From contig NZ_OUMZ01000005.1 of the NCBI RefSeq assembly GCF_900327775.1, positions 496,001 through 560,000 on the forward strand: a stretch of 64,000 nucleotides of DNA, read 5' to 3'. The translations under genes and the position numbers were made by a program. The notes below the pieces were generated by a model. It had not been told where the DNA came from. It saw nothing but the letters and a program-made list of their open reading frames with translations, and did not search any database. Positions 43,106 to 54,760 of the stretch are shown in pieces; positions within the stretch are counted from its first letter, which is position 1; each line of letters begins with the position of its first letter. The stretch is from Roseovarius sp. EL26 (GTDB lineage: Bacteria; Pseudomonadota; Alphaproteobacteria; Rhodobacterales; Rhodobacteraceae).

Positions 43106-45091
43106 ATGAGTACATTTCCACGCCTGCTGGAACCATTGACACTGCGCCATAAGGTGCTGCGCAATCGGATCACGTTTGGCGCGCATACGGCGAATATGTC
43201 TGCGGGCGGCCTGCCCGGGGAACAGTTCGGGGCATATTTGCTGGAGCGGGCCATTGGTGGTGCAGGCATGATCGTGGCAGAGCCCGTGCCGGTGCACCGC
43301 ACAGGCGTCCTGACCCGTGGAAATTTCGTGGCCGAGGACGATGCGGTTATTCCTGCGTTTCGCAAGATTGTGGAACCGGTGCAGGACGCAGGTGCAGTTG
43401 TATTGCAGCAGCTTTACCACATTGGCGCGCATGGTGACTCTGATCTTAGTTATCAACCGCATTGGGGGCCATCGGGCCTGCCTAGCTATCACGACAGTGA
43501 CGGAAGTCACGCGATGAATGAGCGAGAGATCGAAGAGATGATTGCAGCCTTCATCGCGGCGGCGGTGCGGTGCCAGAAGGCCGGCTTTGACGGGGTAGAG
43601 ATCTGGGCGGCCTATCATTCATTACTGGAGCAGTTTTGGACACCTTGGAGCAACCGACGTGATGATCAATGGGGCGGATCGCTAGAAAACCGGACCCGCA
43701 TGTCGATGCGTATTCTGGAAGGTATCCGTCGCGCCTGCGGAGAGAATTTCATCGTTGGGTTATCTGTCAGTCATTCGGAGGCCCCTGTACTTAGCACGAT
43801 TGAAGAACTGACAGAAATTGTGGCGTTGCATGATGCGACAGGCCATCTGGATTATGTCACTTGCGGGTCAGGTGGCTTTCTCGATTACGAAAACCTGATG
43901 CCAACTTTTGCGGTTGGGGAGAAGTTGACGGTTTCAGCCACGCAAGTGCTGAAACAAGAGCTCAAACATGCCAAGGTGCAGTCTGAAAGCGGTATTCGCA
44001 CGCCAGAGAATGCAGAAACAGTTCTAAGTTCGGGCGAGGTGGATCTTGTTGCAATCGTGCGCGGGCAAATCGCCGACCCACATCTGGCGCGCAAAGTGGC
44101 AGAGGGTCGGGCGGAAGACATCCGTGGCTGTATATCGTGCAACCAGATGTGTTGGGGGCGGCGCTCAAGAGACTACTGGATTTCGTGTTTGATCAACCCC
44201 TCTGTGGGACGTGAGCATGAATGGGGTGGTGATCGGTTTGCCAAGACCGATACTCCGAAAAAGGTGTTGGTTGTCGGCGCTGGTCCGGCTGGGTTGGAGG
44301 CAGCACGTGTGGCGGCGGAATGCGGGCACACCGTTGAAGTTCACGAAGCCTCGAGCATGATCGGTGGCCAGTTCCGGCTGGCAGGTGAGCAACCGCGCCG
44401 GGCGCAAATTTTAGATTTGATGGATTGGTATGAGCGTCAGTTTGAGAAACTTGGCGTGAAGTTGGTACTGAACTCCTATCTGGATGCAGATGATCTGACA
44501 GATATTGCTTTCGATGAGGTGATATTGGCCACAGGCTCTTTGCCGGACGAAGACGCCGCACAACGCTGGGTGCCGCAGCTTGGGGTCTTGCCGGGGTTGA
44601 AGCATGGCAATGTCTATGCCCCCGAAGAGGTGATGCGTCGAGAAGCCCGGTTGGGCGATAGCGTGATTGTCTACGACGAAGGCGGGAATATGCGCGGTGT
44701 TGGCACTGCGTGGCATTTGGCTGAGATGGGCAAACAAGTGGTGCTGGTCACGCCGGATCCGTTGGTGGGGAAGGAACTGGCCCGCACCAGTGCGGATATC
44801 CCGATCCGGGCACGATTGGCGCGCCTAGGCGTGGCGTTTCACACCGAAAGCGCTGTCGCGGCATGGCATGGGCGGGGTGCAACCGTACGTAATTTGTTGG
44901 ATGATACTGAGCAGGAGATCGCAGCCTCGGCGCTGGTCATGGCCACAACCAATCGGTCCTTCGATCCGATCTCGGTAGAGATCTCTGACTTGAACCCGGT
45001 TCTAATTGGTGATGCGGCGGCACCACGACAAGCGCCCTATGCATTTTATGAGGGCCGCAAGGCCGGTCTACAGATAGGAGGTAAGTTATGA
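43106..45091 (+). CDS. TMADH/dienoyl-CoA reductase-like Fe-S flavoprotein, probable N-demethylase
   Basis: 661 residues. The N-terminal FMN TIM barrel has RNRITFGAHTANMSAGG and WGGSLENRTRMSMRILEGI. A 4Fe-4S site uses C342, C345, C349 and C361. The C-terminal half has an FAD/ADP fold (VLVVGAGPAGLEAARVAAEC). Relatives include trimethylamine and histamine dehydrogenases, DgcA-type dimethylglycine demethylases and N-methylproline demethylase. The position of the FMN-linking Cys of trimethylamine dehydrogenase (HC) reads HT here, so FMN is probably not covalently bound. ATG 43106 lies just after the tdh stop; the next gene overlaps as ATGA. Confidence 0.85.
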   Translation: MSTFPRLLEPLTLRHKVLRNRITFGAHTANMSAGGLPGEQFGAYLLERAIGGAGMIVAEPVPVHRTGVLTRGNFVAEDDAVIPAFRKIVEPVQDAGAVVLQQLYHIGAHGDSDLSYQPHWGPSGLPSYHDSDGSHAMNEREIEEMIAAFIAAAVRCQKAGFDGVEIWAAYHSLLEQFWTPWSNRRDDQWGGSLENRTRMSMRILEGIRRACGENFIVGLSVSHSEAPVLSTIEELTEIVALHDATGHLDYVTCGSGGFLDYENLMPTFAVGEKLTVSATQVLKQELKHAKVQSESGIRTPENAETVLSSGEVDLVAIVRGQIADPHLARKVAEGRAEDIRGCISCNQMCWGRRSRDYWISCLINPSVGREHEWGGDRFAKTDTPKKVLVVGAGPAGLEAARVAAECGHTVEVHEASSMIGGQFRLAGEQPRRAQILDLMDWYERQFEKLGVKLVLNSYLDADDLTDIAFDEVILATGSLPDEDAAQRWVPQLGVLPGLKHGNVYAPEEVMRREARLGDSVIVYDEGGNMRGVGTAWHLAEMGKQVVLVTPDPLVGKELARTSADIPIRARLARLGVAFHTESAVAAWHGRGATVRNLLDDTEQEIAASALVMATTNRSFDPISVEISDLNPVLIGDAAAPRQAPYAFYEGRKAGLQIGGKL

Positions 45092-45792
45092 TCCGATTCC
45101 TGACATGCATCTTTTGCATCTTGGCTGGAATGGCCATGGCCACCCCGCCGCGCGCCACTTTTTCGGATGACCGCATTCTGGCAGCGACGCAATCGCATCT
45201 CTATGTCTTGCGTGACATCACCGACAATCTGGGATCGCACTTTCATGCATTGCATGATCAGCATCTGATCGAGATCAGTCTGGAGACCGGTGAAGCGACC
45301 GGGTACTGGCCCCTGCGCCGGATCGGGATCAATCATCTGGAAACCGATGACTTTTTGTTCCCCGGTACGATTACCGAACGCGATGGCGAAACCAATGGCA
45401 TGATGGAGATCTTGCGCGAGGTTGGTGCGGAGCCACTGGTGCCATCGCCATGGGAGGTCGAGGACTTTGCTCTAGTTGATGGTGCGTTGATGAAGGGAGA
45501 GGTGCAGGTCCTGACACCGTTTGCCATCCGCGCTGCAGGCCGGGCACAACTGGCAATTTTGCGCGCAGAATACCCGCCGTTTGAAAGCGAGGAAGATTAC
45601 AGCCGCGAAGATCGTATTGATTTCTACGACCTTTATGCCGAGGGCGATTGGGACTGCCGTTTAGGCTCTGTGGGTCAGGCGTTGAGCCGGGCCAAGGATC
45701 GCGTGCGTCTGATCCCGCTGCATTGCGAAGATTATAACCTGAGTGGTCTGTGGTCGTTCCACGCCATCATCATCGAACAACTCGAAAACTAA
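45088..45792 (+). CDS. periplasmic protein of unknown function in the demethylase operon
   Basis: 234 residues with a signal peptide (MIRFLTCIFCILAGMAMA, cut before TPPRA). The mature protein is acidic with no obvious catalytic motif; late Cys residues in DWDCRLG and LHCEDY might form a disulphide. I do not recognise a family. It overlaps the preceding flavoprotein gene by four bases and lies 10 bases before the dimethylglycine-dehydrogenase-like gene, so it is translated with the pathway. A periplasmic product in the middle of a cytoplasmic demethylation operon is unexpected. Confidence 0.75.
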   Translation: MIRFLTCIFCILAGMAMATPPRATFSDDRILAATQSHLYVLRDITDNLGSHFHALHDQHLIEISLETGEATGYWPLRRIGINHLETDDFLFPGTITERDGETNGMMEILREVGAEPLVPSPWEVEDFALVDGALMKGEVQVLTPFAIRAAGRAQLAILRAEYPPFESEEDYSREDRIDFYDLYAEGDWDCRLGSVGQALSRAKDRVRLIPLHCEDYNLSGLWSFHAIIIEQLEN

Positions 45793-45802
45793 GAGGACAA
45801 TC

Positions 45803-48268
45803 ATGCCTGAGATTCAAAAAGAGGAAAGCACTGGCGCCAAAAAACTGCCATCGCACGCCAAGGTGGTGGTGATTGGTGGTGGCGTTGTTGGCTGTTCGAT
45901 CCTGTTCCATCTTGCCAAGTTTGGTTGGAAAGATGCTGTTCTGTTGGAGCGCGATGAGCTGACCTCCGGGTCCAGCTGGCACGCGGCCGGTCAGATCCAC
46001 ACCATCAGCTCGGATCCCAACATCAGCCGCCTGCAGGGCTATACCATAGACCTGTATAAAGAGATCGAGGAAACCTCAGGCCATTCTGTGGGCCTGCACA
46101 TGACCGGTGGATTTTACGCAGCGTCGAACAAGACGTGGTATGACTACCTCAAACGGGAACGCTCCAAAGCGCGCTACATGGGGTTGGATCAAGAGTTCAT
46201 TAGCCCCAAGGAACTGGCGGAGCGGCATCCGCTGATCGACACCAGCCAGTACTATGCGGCGCTGTGGGATGATCAGGATGGCGATCTTGATCCGTCCGGT
46301 GCGACCTATGCTTTTGCCAAGGCGGCAAAGGTCCACGGCGCGCAGTACTTCACGCACTGCGCGGCGACAAAAACCGAGCAACGCGCTGATGGCACTTGGG
46401 ATGTGACAACCCCCAAGGGTGTGATCAACGCCGAGCATATCGTTAACTGTGGGGGTCTATGGGCGCGCGAAGTTGGCCATATGCAGGGCATCAATATCCC
46501 GGTGCAGCCAATGGAGCACCACTATCTGATCACCGATGCGATTCCTGAAATTGTGGAACGCATGAAGCCGGGCGGCGCGGGTCGCTTGCCGGCTGGGATC
46601 GACTACGAGGCCAACATCTATTTCCGTCAGGAACGCCAAGGTATGCTGCTGGGCACCTATGAGCCCAAAGGCACTCCGTGGAAAGTTGGTGGTACGCCTT
46701 GGGATTTCGGTCACGAACTGTTGGCACCTGATCTGGACCGGATTGCCGACCGGCTTGAACTGGCGTTTGAACGCATCCCTACTATTGGCAACGCCGGCAT
46801 CAAGGATGCGATCAATGGGCCGTTTACCTTTGGCCCTGACGGCAACCCGATGATCGGGCCGGTTCCGGGCATGAAAAACTACTGGTGTGCCGTGGGCGTC
46901 ATGGCCGGTTTCTGTCAGGGTGGTGGCGTTGGACTGACCATGGCGGAATGGATGATTGATGGTGAGCCATCAATTGACGTCTGGGCCATGGATGTGGCGC
47001 GCTTTGGTGATTGGGCGACACCCGATTGGGGCACCGTGAAGTCGACTGAGAACTACGAACGTCGTTTTGTGATGACCTTTCCGAACGAGACCCTGCCAAA
47101 GGGCCGTTTGCAGAAAACCACCGCACTCTATGATCGCTTACTCGCCAAAGGTGCGTTGATGGGGCAGGGCTTTGGTCTTGAAAACGCCCTGTGGTTTGCC
47201 GACAGCCCTGAAGACGCACACGAAGAGCCAACATTCCAGCGCAACCGTAGCCACGATTATGTCGCGCGTGAGGTTAAAGCCGTGCGCGAAGCGGTTGGTG
47301 GCATCGAGATCGCGAACTTTGCCAAGCATGAGTTCAAGGGTGCCGGTGCACGCGCCTATCTGGATCGCACCTTGGCCGGCTATGTGCCAAAGCCGGGCCG
47401 CTTGACACTGACGCCAATGCTGACCCCTGCCGGTAAGCTCTATGGTGACCTGACCGTGGCCTGCCTAAGCGAAGAGCACTTCATTTTGTTCGGCTCTGGC
47501 GCAATGCAAGAGGCACACCGTCGCTGGTTTGAGAAAGATCTGCCAGCGGATGTGTCGTATGAAAACGTCTCGGACGACTGGCACGGGATTGCGCTCTCAG
47601 GACCAAAATCACGCGAACTGTTGCAGCGGATTTGCCGGGATGACGTCTCGGCGGAGGCGTTCAAGTTCCGCGATCTGCGTCAGACCTACGTTGGCGGCGT
47701 GCCGGTGATCCTGAACCGGATCAGCTTCTCGGGCGAGCTGGGGTATGAGATTTATTGCAAGCCGCAGTACCTAATCAAACTCTCTGAGGCGATTGAAGAG
47801 GCGGGCGACGATCTGGGCTATCGCTGGTACGGCGCGCGGGCGCTGATGTCGATGCGCCTTGAGAAAAGCTGGGGCGTCTGGACGCTTGATTTCCGTCCTG
47901 ATTTCAACGCGGTTGAATCTGGCATGGATGTCTTCATCAACTGGAAGAAGGACTTTGTTGGCAAGGAAGCGACGCAGAAATTCCGCGATGAAGGTGTGAC
48001 GCGAAAGTTGGTGGCGCTGACCATTGAGGTTGATGGCATCGACGTCAGCAACGATGAGGCGGTGCTTAGCGATGGCGCGGCTGTGGGATATATCTCCTCA
48101 GGCGGATATGCCCACCATGCAGGCAAATCCATGGCTATGGCCTATGTCAACTCAGACCACGCCGAGGCCGGTTCCAAGCTGCAGATCGAGATCCTAGGCG
48201 AGATGTATGATGCCGAGGTACTGGGTGCACCTATATATGACGCCAACGGCGCGAACATGCGCGCCTAA
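45803..48268 (+). CDS. dimethylglycine/sarcosine dehydrogenase-like FAD-GcvT fusion protein
   Basis: 821 residues. An N-terminal FAD domain (VVVIGGGVVGCSILFHLAKF) carries the covalent-FAD histidine candidate H60 in GSSWHAAGQ. A middle FAO-type linker follows, then a C-terminal GcvT folate-binding half (about 440-821, with ISFSGELGYEIYCKP and ARALMSMRLEKSWGVWTLDF). This is the architecture of dimethylglycine and sarcosine dehydrogenases, which oxidise an N-methyl group and pass it to tetrahydrofolate as methylene. Which of the two it is cannot be told here. Last gene of the mttB2 operon; a GC-rich hairpin follows. Confidence 0.9.
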   Translation: MPEIQKEESTGAKKLPSHAKVVVIGGGVVGCSILFHLAKFGWKDAVLLERDELTSGSSWHAAGQIHTISSDPNISRLQGYTIDLYKEIEETSGHSVGLHMTGGFYAASNKTWYDYLKRERSKARYMGLDQEFISPKELAERHPLIDTSQYYAALWDDQDGDLDPSGATYAFAKAAKVHGAQYFTHCAATKTEQRADGTWDVTTPKGVINAEHIVNCGGLWAREVGHMQGINIPVQPMEHHYLITDAIPEIVERMKPGGAGRLPAGIDYEANIYFRQERQGMLLGTYEPKGTPWKVGGTPWDFGHELLAPDLDRIADRLELAFERIPTIGNAGIKDAINGPFTFGPDGNPMIGPVPGMKNYWCAVGVMAGFCQGGGVGLTMAEWMIDGEPSIDVWAMDVARFGDWATPDWGTVKSTENYERRFVMTFPNETLPKGRLQKTTALYDRLLAKGALMGQGFGLENALWFADSPEDAHEEPTFQRNRSHDYVAREVKAVREAVGGIEIANFAKHEFKGAGARAYLDRTLAGYVPKPGRLTLTPMLTPAGKLYGDLTVACLSEEHFILFGSGAMQEAHRRWFEKDLPADVSYENVSDDWHGIALSGPKSRELLQRICRDDVSAEAFKFRDLRQTYVGGVPVILNRISFSGELGYEIYCKPQYLIKLSEAIEEAGDDLGYRWYGARALMSMRLEKSWGVWTLDFRPDFNAVESGMDVFINWKKDFVGKEATQKFRDEGVTRKLVALTIEVDGIDVSNDEAVLSDGAAVGYISSGGYAHHAGKSMAMAYVNSDHAEAGSKLQIEILGEMYDAEVLGAPIYDANGANMRA

Positions 48269-48279
48269 TGCAAAAACAA

Positions 48280-48306
48280 CCCGGGTCGATAAATTGTCGA
48301 CCCGGG
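48280..48306 (+). repeat. strong hairpin after the demethylase operon
   Basis: CCCGGGTCGA (48280-48289) pairs perfectly with TCGACCCGGG (48297-48306). It has A-rich flanks but no plus-strand T-run, so it may be a 3' stabiliser or a weak terminator separating the operon from tmpAB. Confidence 0.55.
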
Positions 48307-48433
48307 AAAACAGACCTGCTTTTGTCGTTTTTGGACATAGTAGGACGTCGCATCCCTGACCGACATGCCGCTGTTACTGACCGATGCTAAAGGTGAACGG
48401 ACATTAGCGAGCCAGCTTGCGTACAGGAGATAA

Positions 48434-50171
<1,738 letters not shown>

Positions 50172-50175
<4 letters not shown>

Positions 50176-50840
50176 ACGCCCCTGAATATATCTTTGAAGC
50201 CTCCAGCAAGCCATCATTACCATGGCACGAGGTGCCGCTCATTCGTGCGACCGATAAAAGCGTCGAAGGCTATGGCTGCCTAGTCGATGATCCGGATACG
50301 TTTGAGATTGCCATCACCCGCTGGCCACAGCAGGGGTGGCGCCCGATTGATCAGGGCACCGGTGATGAAGGCGGCTATGTTGAGGGCGTGTTCAAAGGGA
50401 CTTGGCAGGGTGATGTGCTTTACGGTGAGAACGAGGCCGTCAACGGCAACTACGTTCTGGGCTGGTCCACGGATCCACAGCAGGCCAAGCTTGAGGCACA
50501 AACCGCACCGCGGGATCAGGTTCTGCTCTGGCATATGAACTATCACCCCGACGGCGGGCAGATGTTCTGGCCCATCGACAACAAACCCTTCATAGTGCCT
50601 GTAGCCTTGCCGGGGGACAATCTGACCCCGGATAAGGTGGTGGCTTTTTGGTGTGAGGGCGACAAAGGTCTATATATCCACGCTGGAATCTGGCACGAGG
50701 GGATTTTCCCGGTTGAAGATAACCAACGGTTTCTGGACCGTCAGGGGGCTGTACACGCCCGCGTCAGCGCCGATATTGGTCAGGAATTTGGGGTCTATCT
50801 GTCCTGTCCACTCGATCCCTCCAAAATCAAAGATCTGTAA
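50172..50840 (+). CDS. ureidoglycolate lyase (AllA)-like cupin-fold protein
   Basis: 222 residues, longer than AllA of E. coli. The core matches by pattern: HPDGGQMFWPIDNKPFIVPV resembles the His-containing AllA block, followed by GLYIHAGIWHEGIFPVED. It overlaps the tmpB stop by four bases, so it belongs to the tmpAB operon. A ureidoglycolate role has no support here, since no other allantoin gene is present. The protein may act on an aldehyde-ammonia or hydroxylated intermediate, or may have been recruited from purine breakdown with the guanine-type deaminase nearby. Confidence 0.7.
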
Positions 50841-50843
50841 AAC

Positions 50844-51671
50844 ATGACCAAAACCTGCCTGATTATCGTCGATGGCCTGCGCTATGACACGGCCCTGTCG
50901 GATTGCGGATACTTGCAAGCCGCAGTAGAGGCTGGCCATGCCCGCCTGTGGAAAATGCAAAGCGAGCTGCCGACCATTTCCGCGCCCTTGTATGAGACGA
51001 TCCATACCGGCCTGCCGCCAGTGGAGCATGGGATCATCGGCAATGAAATGATCCGACCCTCCAACAAACCTAACCTGTTTTCGATCTTGAAACAGGCGGA
51101 TCGTGTGACCGGGGCGGTGGCGCATTGCTATTATCATACGCTCTATGGTGGGTCGTCTTTTGACCCGTTCGAGCATGGTGAGATTAATAACCCGGATGCC
51201 CCCGTGCCGCATGCGCGATACTATTCGATGGAAGGCTACTGTCCGGAAAACTCTGCTATGCCGGCCGAGGTGGACATGTGTGCACAGGTTTGGGGGATCG
51301 CGCGCGATCATGCGCCGGACTATCTGCTGTTCCACACGTCCAGCTGTGACACGCTGGGGCATTGGTTCGGTGGGGAATCTTCAGAATACCGGATTCAGGC
51401 CAGCAAGGTGGACATCGCCCTTGCCCGCCTGATCCCCCGCCTGCGTGAAGCTGGGTATGAGGTGTTTGTCACGGCCGATCACGGCATCAATTCCGACCAC
51501 CACCACGCCGGAGATCAACCGGAACTGCGCCAAGTACCGTTCTATGTGTTCAGCGATAAAGTTGATGCGCCTGCGGGTGATGTGCTGGATCAAAAGTCCA
51601 TTGCCCCAACCGTTCTGAAACTGCTGGGTATGGATGTGCCCGAAACCATGCGGGCGCAAACTCTGTGCTAA
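50844..51671 (+). CDS. alkaline phosphatase superfamily hydrolase (nucleotide pyrophosphatase-like)
   Basis: 275 residues, cytoplasmic. Metal and nucleophile positions can be followed: D10 (LIIVDGLRYD), the nucleophile region PTISAP (T44/S46), D and H in SSCDTLGHWFG, DH in VTADHGINS and a late His in HHHAGDQ. It begins three bases after the AllA-like gene, so it closes the tmpAB operon. In a phosphonate cluster it could release phosphonate or amine headgroups from diester forms before TmpA acts. The end overlaps that of the convergent deaminase gene by four bases. Confidence 0.82.
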   Translation: MTKTCLIIVDGLRYDTALSDCGYLQAAVEAGHARLWKMQSELPTISAPLYETIHTGLPPVEHGIIGNEMIRPSNKPNLFSILKQADRVTGAVAHCYYHTLYGGSSFDPFEHGEINNPDAPVPHARYYSMEGYCPENSAMPAEVDMCAQVWGIARDHAPDYLLFHTSSCDTLGHWFGGESSEYRIQASKVDIALARLIPRLREAGYEVFVTADHGINSDHHHAGDQPELRQVPFYVFSDKVDAPAGDVLDQKSIAPTVLKLLGMDVPETMRAQTLC

Positions 51672-53014
51672 GGCCCTGAACGTTCCTGCAGATTGAGTGC
51701 CAGTTGGTTCTGGCGCTCGATTACGCGTGGCAGGTCGATCGTGGTGATATGTCCATCTCGTACGACCTGACGACCCTCGATAAAGAGGTGTTTAACCTTT
51801 GTCGGTCCAGCCAGCAGTAGGGCGGCAGGGTCCCAACTGCCTGCGCTTTCAATGCCCGAGACATCCCAGATTGCAATGTCGGCGCGTTTTCCCACGGCTA
51901 GACGGCCACAATCGGGTCGGTTCAAAACATCCGCCCCACCGCGTGTCGCAATCTCAAGTGCCTCGCGGGCTGACATGGCATCGGCCCCGCTCGCGACGCG
52001 TTGTAACAGCATTGACTGGCGCGCCTCAGCAATCAGATTGCCGTTGTCGTTACTTGCAGAGCCATCCACACCAAGCCCGACTTTGACCCCGGCATCCCGC
52101 ATTTGGCGTACTGGCGCAATCCCGCTGCCCAGCCGACAGTTGGAGCACGGGCAGTGCGCGACCCCAGTGCCGCTGCGGGCAAAAAGATCAATCTCCTTGC
52201 CATCGAGTTTAACACAATGGGCGTGCCAGACGTCCGATCCGGTCCAGCCAAGATCCTCGGCATATTGTCCCGGACGGCAGCCGAATTTGTGCTCAGAATA
52301 GGCGATATCTTCTTCATTCTCCGCTAAATGCGTGTGCAGCATTACCTTCTTGTCGCGCGCCAACAAGGCGGCATCACGCATCAGGTCACGGCTGACAGAA
52401 AATGGCGAGCAGGGGGCCAAGCCAACCCTGACCATTGATCCCTCTGACGGATCATGAAAGGCATCGATCACACGAATGGAATCTTCCAGTATGGCATCTT
52501 CGCGTTCGACCAAACTGTCGGGTGGTAGGCCTCCGTCGCTTTCGCCAATGCTCATCGCTCCGCGCGTAGGGTGGAAGCGCAGGCCGATTTTTTGCGCTGC
52601 TGCAATGGTGTCATCCAGACGTGAACCGTTGGGATATAGATAGAGGTGGTCCGAGCTGAGCGTACAGCCGGACAAGGCCAATTCTGCCAAACCGATCTGG
52701 GCGGAGACAAACATTTCTTCGGGGCCAAAACGGGACCAAATCGGATAGAGCGTCTGCAGCCAGCCGAACAACAACGCATCTTGCCCGCCGGGAACAGCTT
52801 TGGTCAGGGACTGGTAAAGGTGGTGGTGGGTATTGATCAGCCCGGGCGTGACAGCACAGCCTTTGGTATCGTGAATTTCACCTTTGGTTTCAAGGCTATA
52901 CCCGATTTCGATAATTACGCCATCTCGCATCAGGATGTCAGCGCCAGCAAGCTCGCGGCGATCATCATCCATTGTCAGGATTGTGTCGGCATTGCGGATC
53001 AGGGTTTCGGGCAT
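51668..53014 (-). CDS. 8-oxoguanine deaminase
   Basis: 448-residue amidohydrolase. Metal ligands appear in NTHHHLYQS, MLHTHLAENEED and VWHAHCVKLD, with the catalytic Asp in GVDGSASNDNGN. The overall pattern (LLFGWLQTLYPIWSR, CPCSNCRLGSGIAPVRQM) is that of 8-oxoguanine deaminase, which makes urate from an oxidised purine. AAGGAG precedes ATG 53014; the 27-codon upstream extension is not conserved in character. Cytosine or other guanine deaminases are less likely. Not obviously connected to the tmp operon except for convergent orientation. Confidence 0.85.
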   Translation of the reverse strand: MPETLIRNADTILTMDDDRRELAGADILMRDGVIIEIGYSLETKGEIHDTKGCAVTPGLINTHHHLYQSLTKAVPGGQDALLFGWLQTLYPIWSRFGPEEMFVSAQIGLAELALSGCTLSSDHLYLYPNGSRLDDTIAAAQKIGLRFHPTRGAMSIGESDGGLPPDSLVEREDAILEDSIRVIDAFHDPSEGSMVRVGLAPCSPFSVSRDLMRDAALLARDKKVMLHTHLAENEEDIAYSEHKFGCRPGQYAEDLGWTGSDVWHAHCVKLDGKEIDLFARSGTGVAHCPCSNCRLGSGIAPVRQMRDAGVKVGLGVDGSASNDNGNLIAEARQSMLLQRVASGADAMSAREALEIATRGGADVLNRPDCGRLAVGKRADIAIWDVSGIESAGSWDPAALLLAGPTKVKHLFIEGRQVVRDGHITTIDLPRVIERQNQLALNLQERSGP

Positions 53015-53133
53015 GTACACTCCTTCTTTGCCCGCCTCAGAGGAGTGTGATCTGCTGGTGGAAAACGGGTAAGAACCAGCCTGCCTTTGGTACAAGCTGA
53101 GTGGTACTCAGGTCAACAGGGTTGCTGTTCGCG

Positions 53134-54645
53134 CTACGAGGCGAACAGATCCTTGAATTGCTCACGCAGCGCTTTTTTCTGAACTTTGCCCATGGTGTTG
53201 CGGGGGAGTTCGGGGAGAAATTTTATCGCTTTAGGTTGCTTAAAGCGGGCGACCTGTCCCTCAAGAGAGAAGGCAATGTGATCCTCGATCAGGGCCTCGT
53301 CGTCACGAACAATCACAGCGACGATACCCTCACCAAAATCGGGGTGTGGCAGGCCTATGACTGCGGATTCCTTCACGCCGCTGATGTCATCAATCAGGCT
53401 TTCGATCTCTTTTGGGTAGACATTGAAGCCACCTGTGATGACCATATCCTTTTCACGGCCAACAATGGTGACATAGCCGCGATCATCTATAAGCCCTTGA
53501 TCCCCAGTGATAAACCAGCCATCAGCACGTAGTTCTTCAGCGGTTTTTTCGGGCATTTTCCAATAACCTTGGAACACATTGGGACCGCGCACCTCGAGCA
53601 CACCAATCTCGCCATTAGGAACTTCTTTACCGTCTTGCATGATACGTAACTCAATACTGGGCAGTGGGAATCCCACCGTGCCCGCGCAGCGTTCTCCGTT
53701 GTAGGGGTTCGAGGTGCTCATGTTGGTTTCGGTCATACCGTAACGTTCGAGGATTCTGTGGCCTGTTTTAGCCTCCCAACGTTCGTGGGTTTCGACCAAG
53801 AGCGGCGCGGAGCCGGAGATGAAGAGGCGCATGCTTTGGGTGGCCTCGGGCGTGAGGCCTGGATGGTCCAATAGACGAGTGTAGAAGGTGGGCACGCCCA
53901 TTAGGGAAGTTGACGTGGGCATGGCCTTGATGATGGCATCGGCGTCAAAGCCGGGCAGAAAATGCACCGAGGCCCCGGCCAGAAGGGCCACGTTGGTGGC
54001 CACGAACAAGCCGTGGGTGTGGAAGATTGGCAGGGCGTGGATCAACACATCATCTGGGGTGAATTTCCAGTAGTCTCGCAGGGTGGCGGAGTTCGACGAC
54101 AGGTTGTTATGGCTGAGCATCGCGCCCTTGGAGCGGCCCGTGGTGCCAGAGGTGTAGAGGATCGCGGCGAGGTCATCCGGAGAGCGTGAAACTGAATTAA
54201 AAACAGATAGTTGCGCATTTGATTCTTCTGTCAGTGTGCCACTGCCGTCGCCCGCCAAGGTGAGCACGGAAGCGCCTCCTGAGAGAGGGGTAATCTCGTC
54301 CAGACGCGCTGGATCGCAGACAATCACGGTGGGAGTGGCATCGCCAAAGAAATAGGTCAGTTCCGCGCCGGTATATGCGGTGTTCAGAGGGAGAAACACG
54401 CCCCCCGCCATGACGGTGCCAAGGTAAAGCTGGATGGCCTCGATTGACTTGGATACTTGCACGGCAACGCGATCACCGGGGGCCACACCCAGCCGCGCCA
54501 GAGTGGCGGCCATGCGTTCGGCCCCGGCGAAAAGATCGCCGTAGGTGACATCAGGCAAGCCCGGGCGCGTTGCAAAGGTTTTACCTACCGGAGCGGCGGC
54601 AGAGAGCTGGCTGAGCAGGTGATTATTTGCGTACAGGCTGTACAT
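53134..54645 (-). CDS. matB: malonyl-CoA synthetase
   Basis: 503-residue AMP-forming acyl-CoA synthetase. Core motifs are YTSGTTGRSKGAMLSHNN (ATP), YGMTETNMS, WFITGDQGLIDDRGYVTIVG and the catalytic C-terminal Lys in PRNTMGKVQKKALR. Local blocks such as MYSLYANNHLLSQL and PTSTSLMGVPTFYTRLLDHP resemble MatB, which activates malonate (or methylmalonate) to the CoA ester. No matA decarboxylase is beside it. It shares a 115-base divergent gap with the EamA-type exporter, with no clear operator in it. Confidence 0.85.
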   Translation of the reverse strand: MYSLYANNHLLSQLSAAAPVGKTFATRPGLPDVTYGDLFAGAERMAATLARLGVAPGDRVAVQVSKSIEAIQLYLGTVMAGGVFLPLNTAYTGAELTYFFGDATPTVIVCDPARLDEITPLSGGASVLTLAGDGSGTLTEESNAQLSVFNSVSRSPDDLAAILYTSGTTGRSKGAMLSHNNLSSNSATLRDYWKFTPDDVLIHALPIFHTHGLFVATNVALLAGASVHFLPGFDADAIIKAMPTSTSLMGVPTFYTRLLDHPGLTPEATQSMRLFISGSAPLLVETHERWEAKTGHRILERYGMTETNMSTSNPYNGERCAGTVGFPLPSIELRIMQDGKEVPNGEIGVLEVRGPNVFQGYWKMPEKTAEELRADGWFITGDQGLIDDRGYVTIVGREKDMVITGGFNVYPKEIESLIDDISGVKESAVIGLPHPDFGEGIVAVIVRDDEALIEDHIAFSLEGQVARFKQPKAIKFLPELPRNTMGKVQKKALREQFKDLFAS

Positions 54646-54760
54646 TTTTGACCCCAGTTATGTACACAACTGTTTGCCCGAGCCTGCCCCCGAAACGCAA
54701 GGGTGGAGATTGACCTTTTGCCGGGATCGGATCATTGCTTGGCGGAGAAGAGGACGCGTC

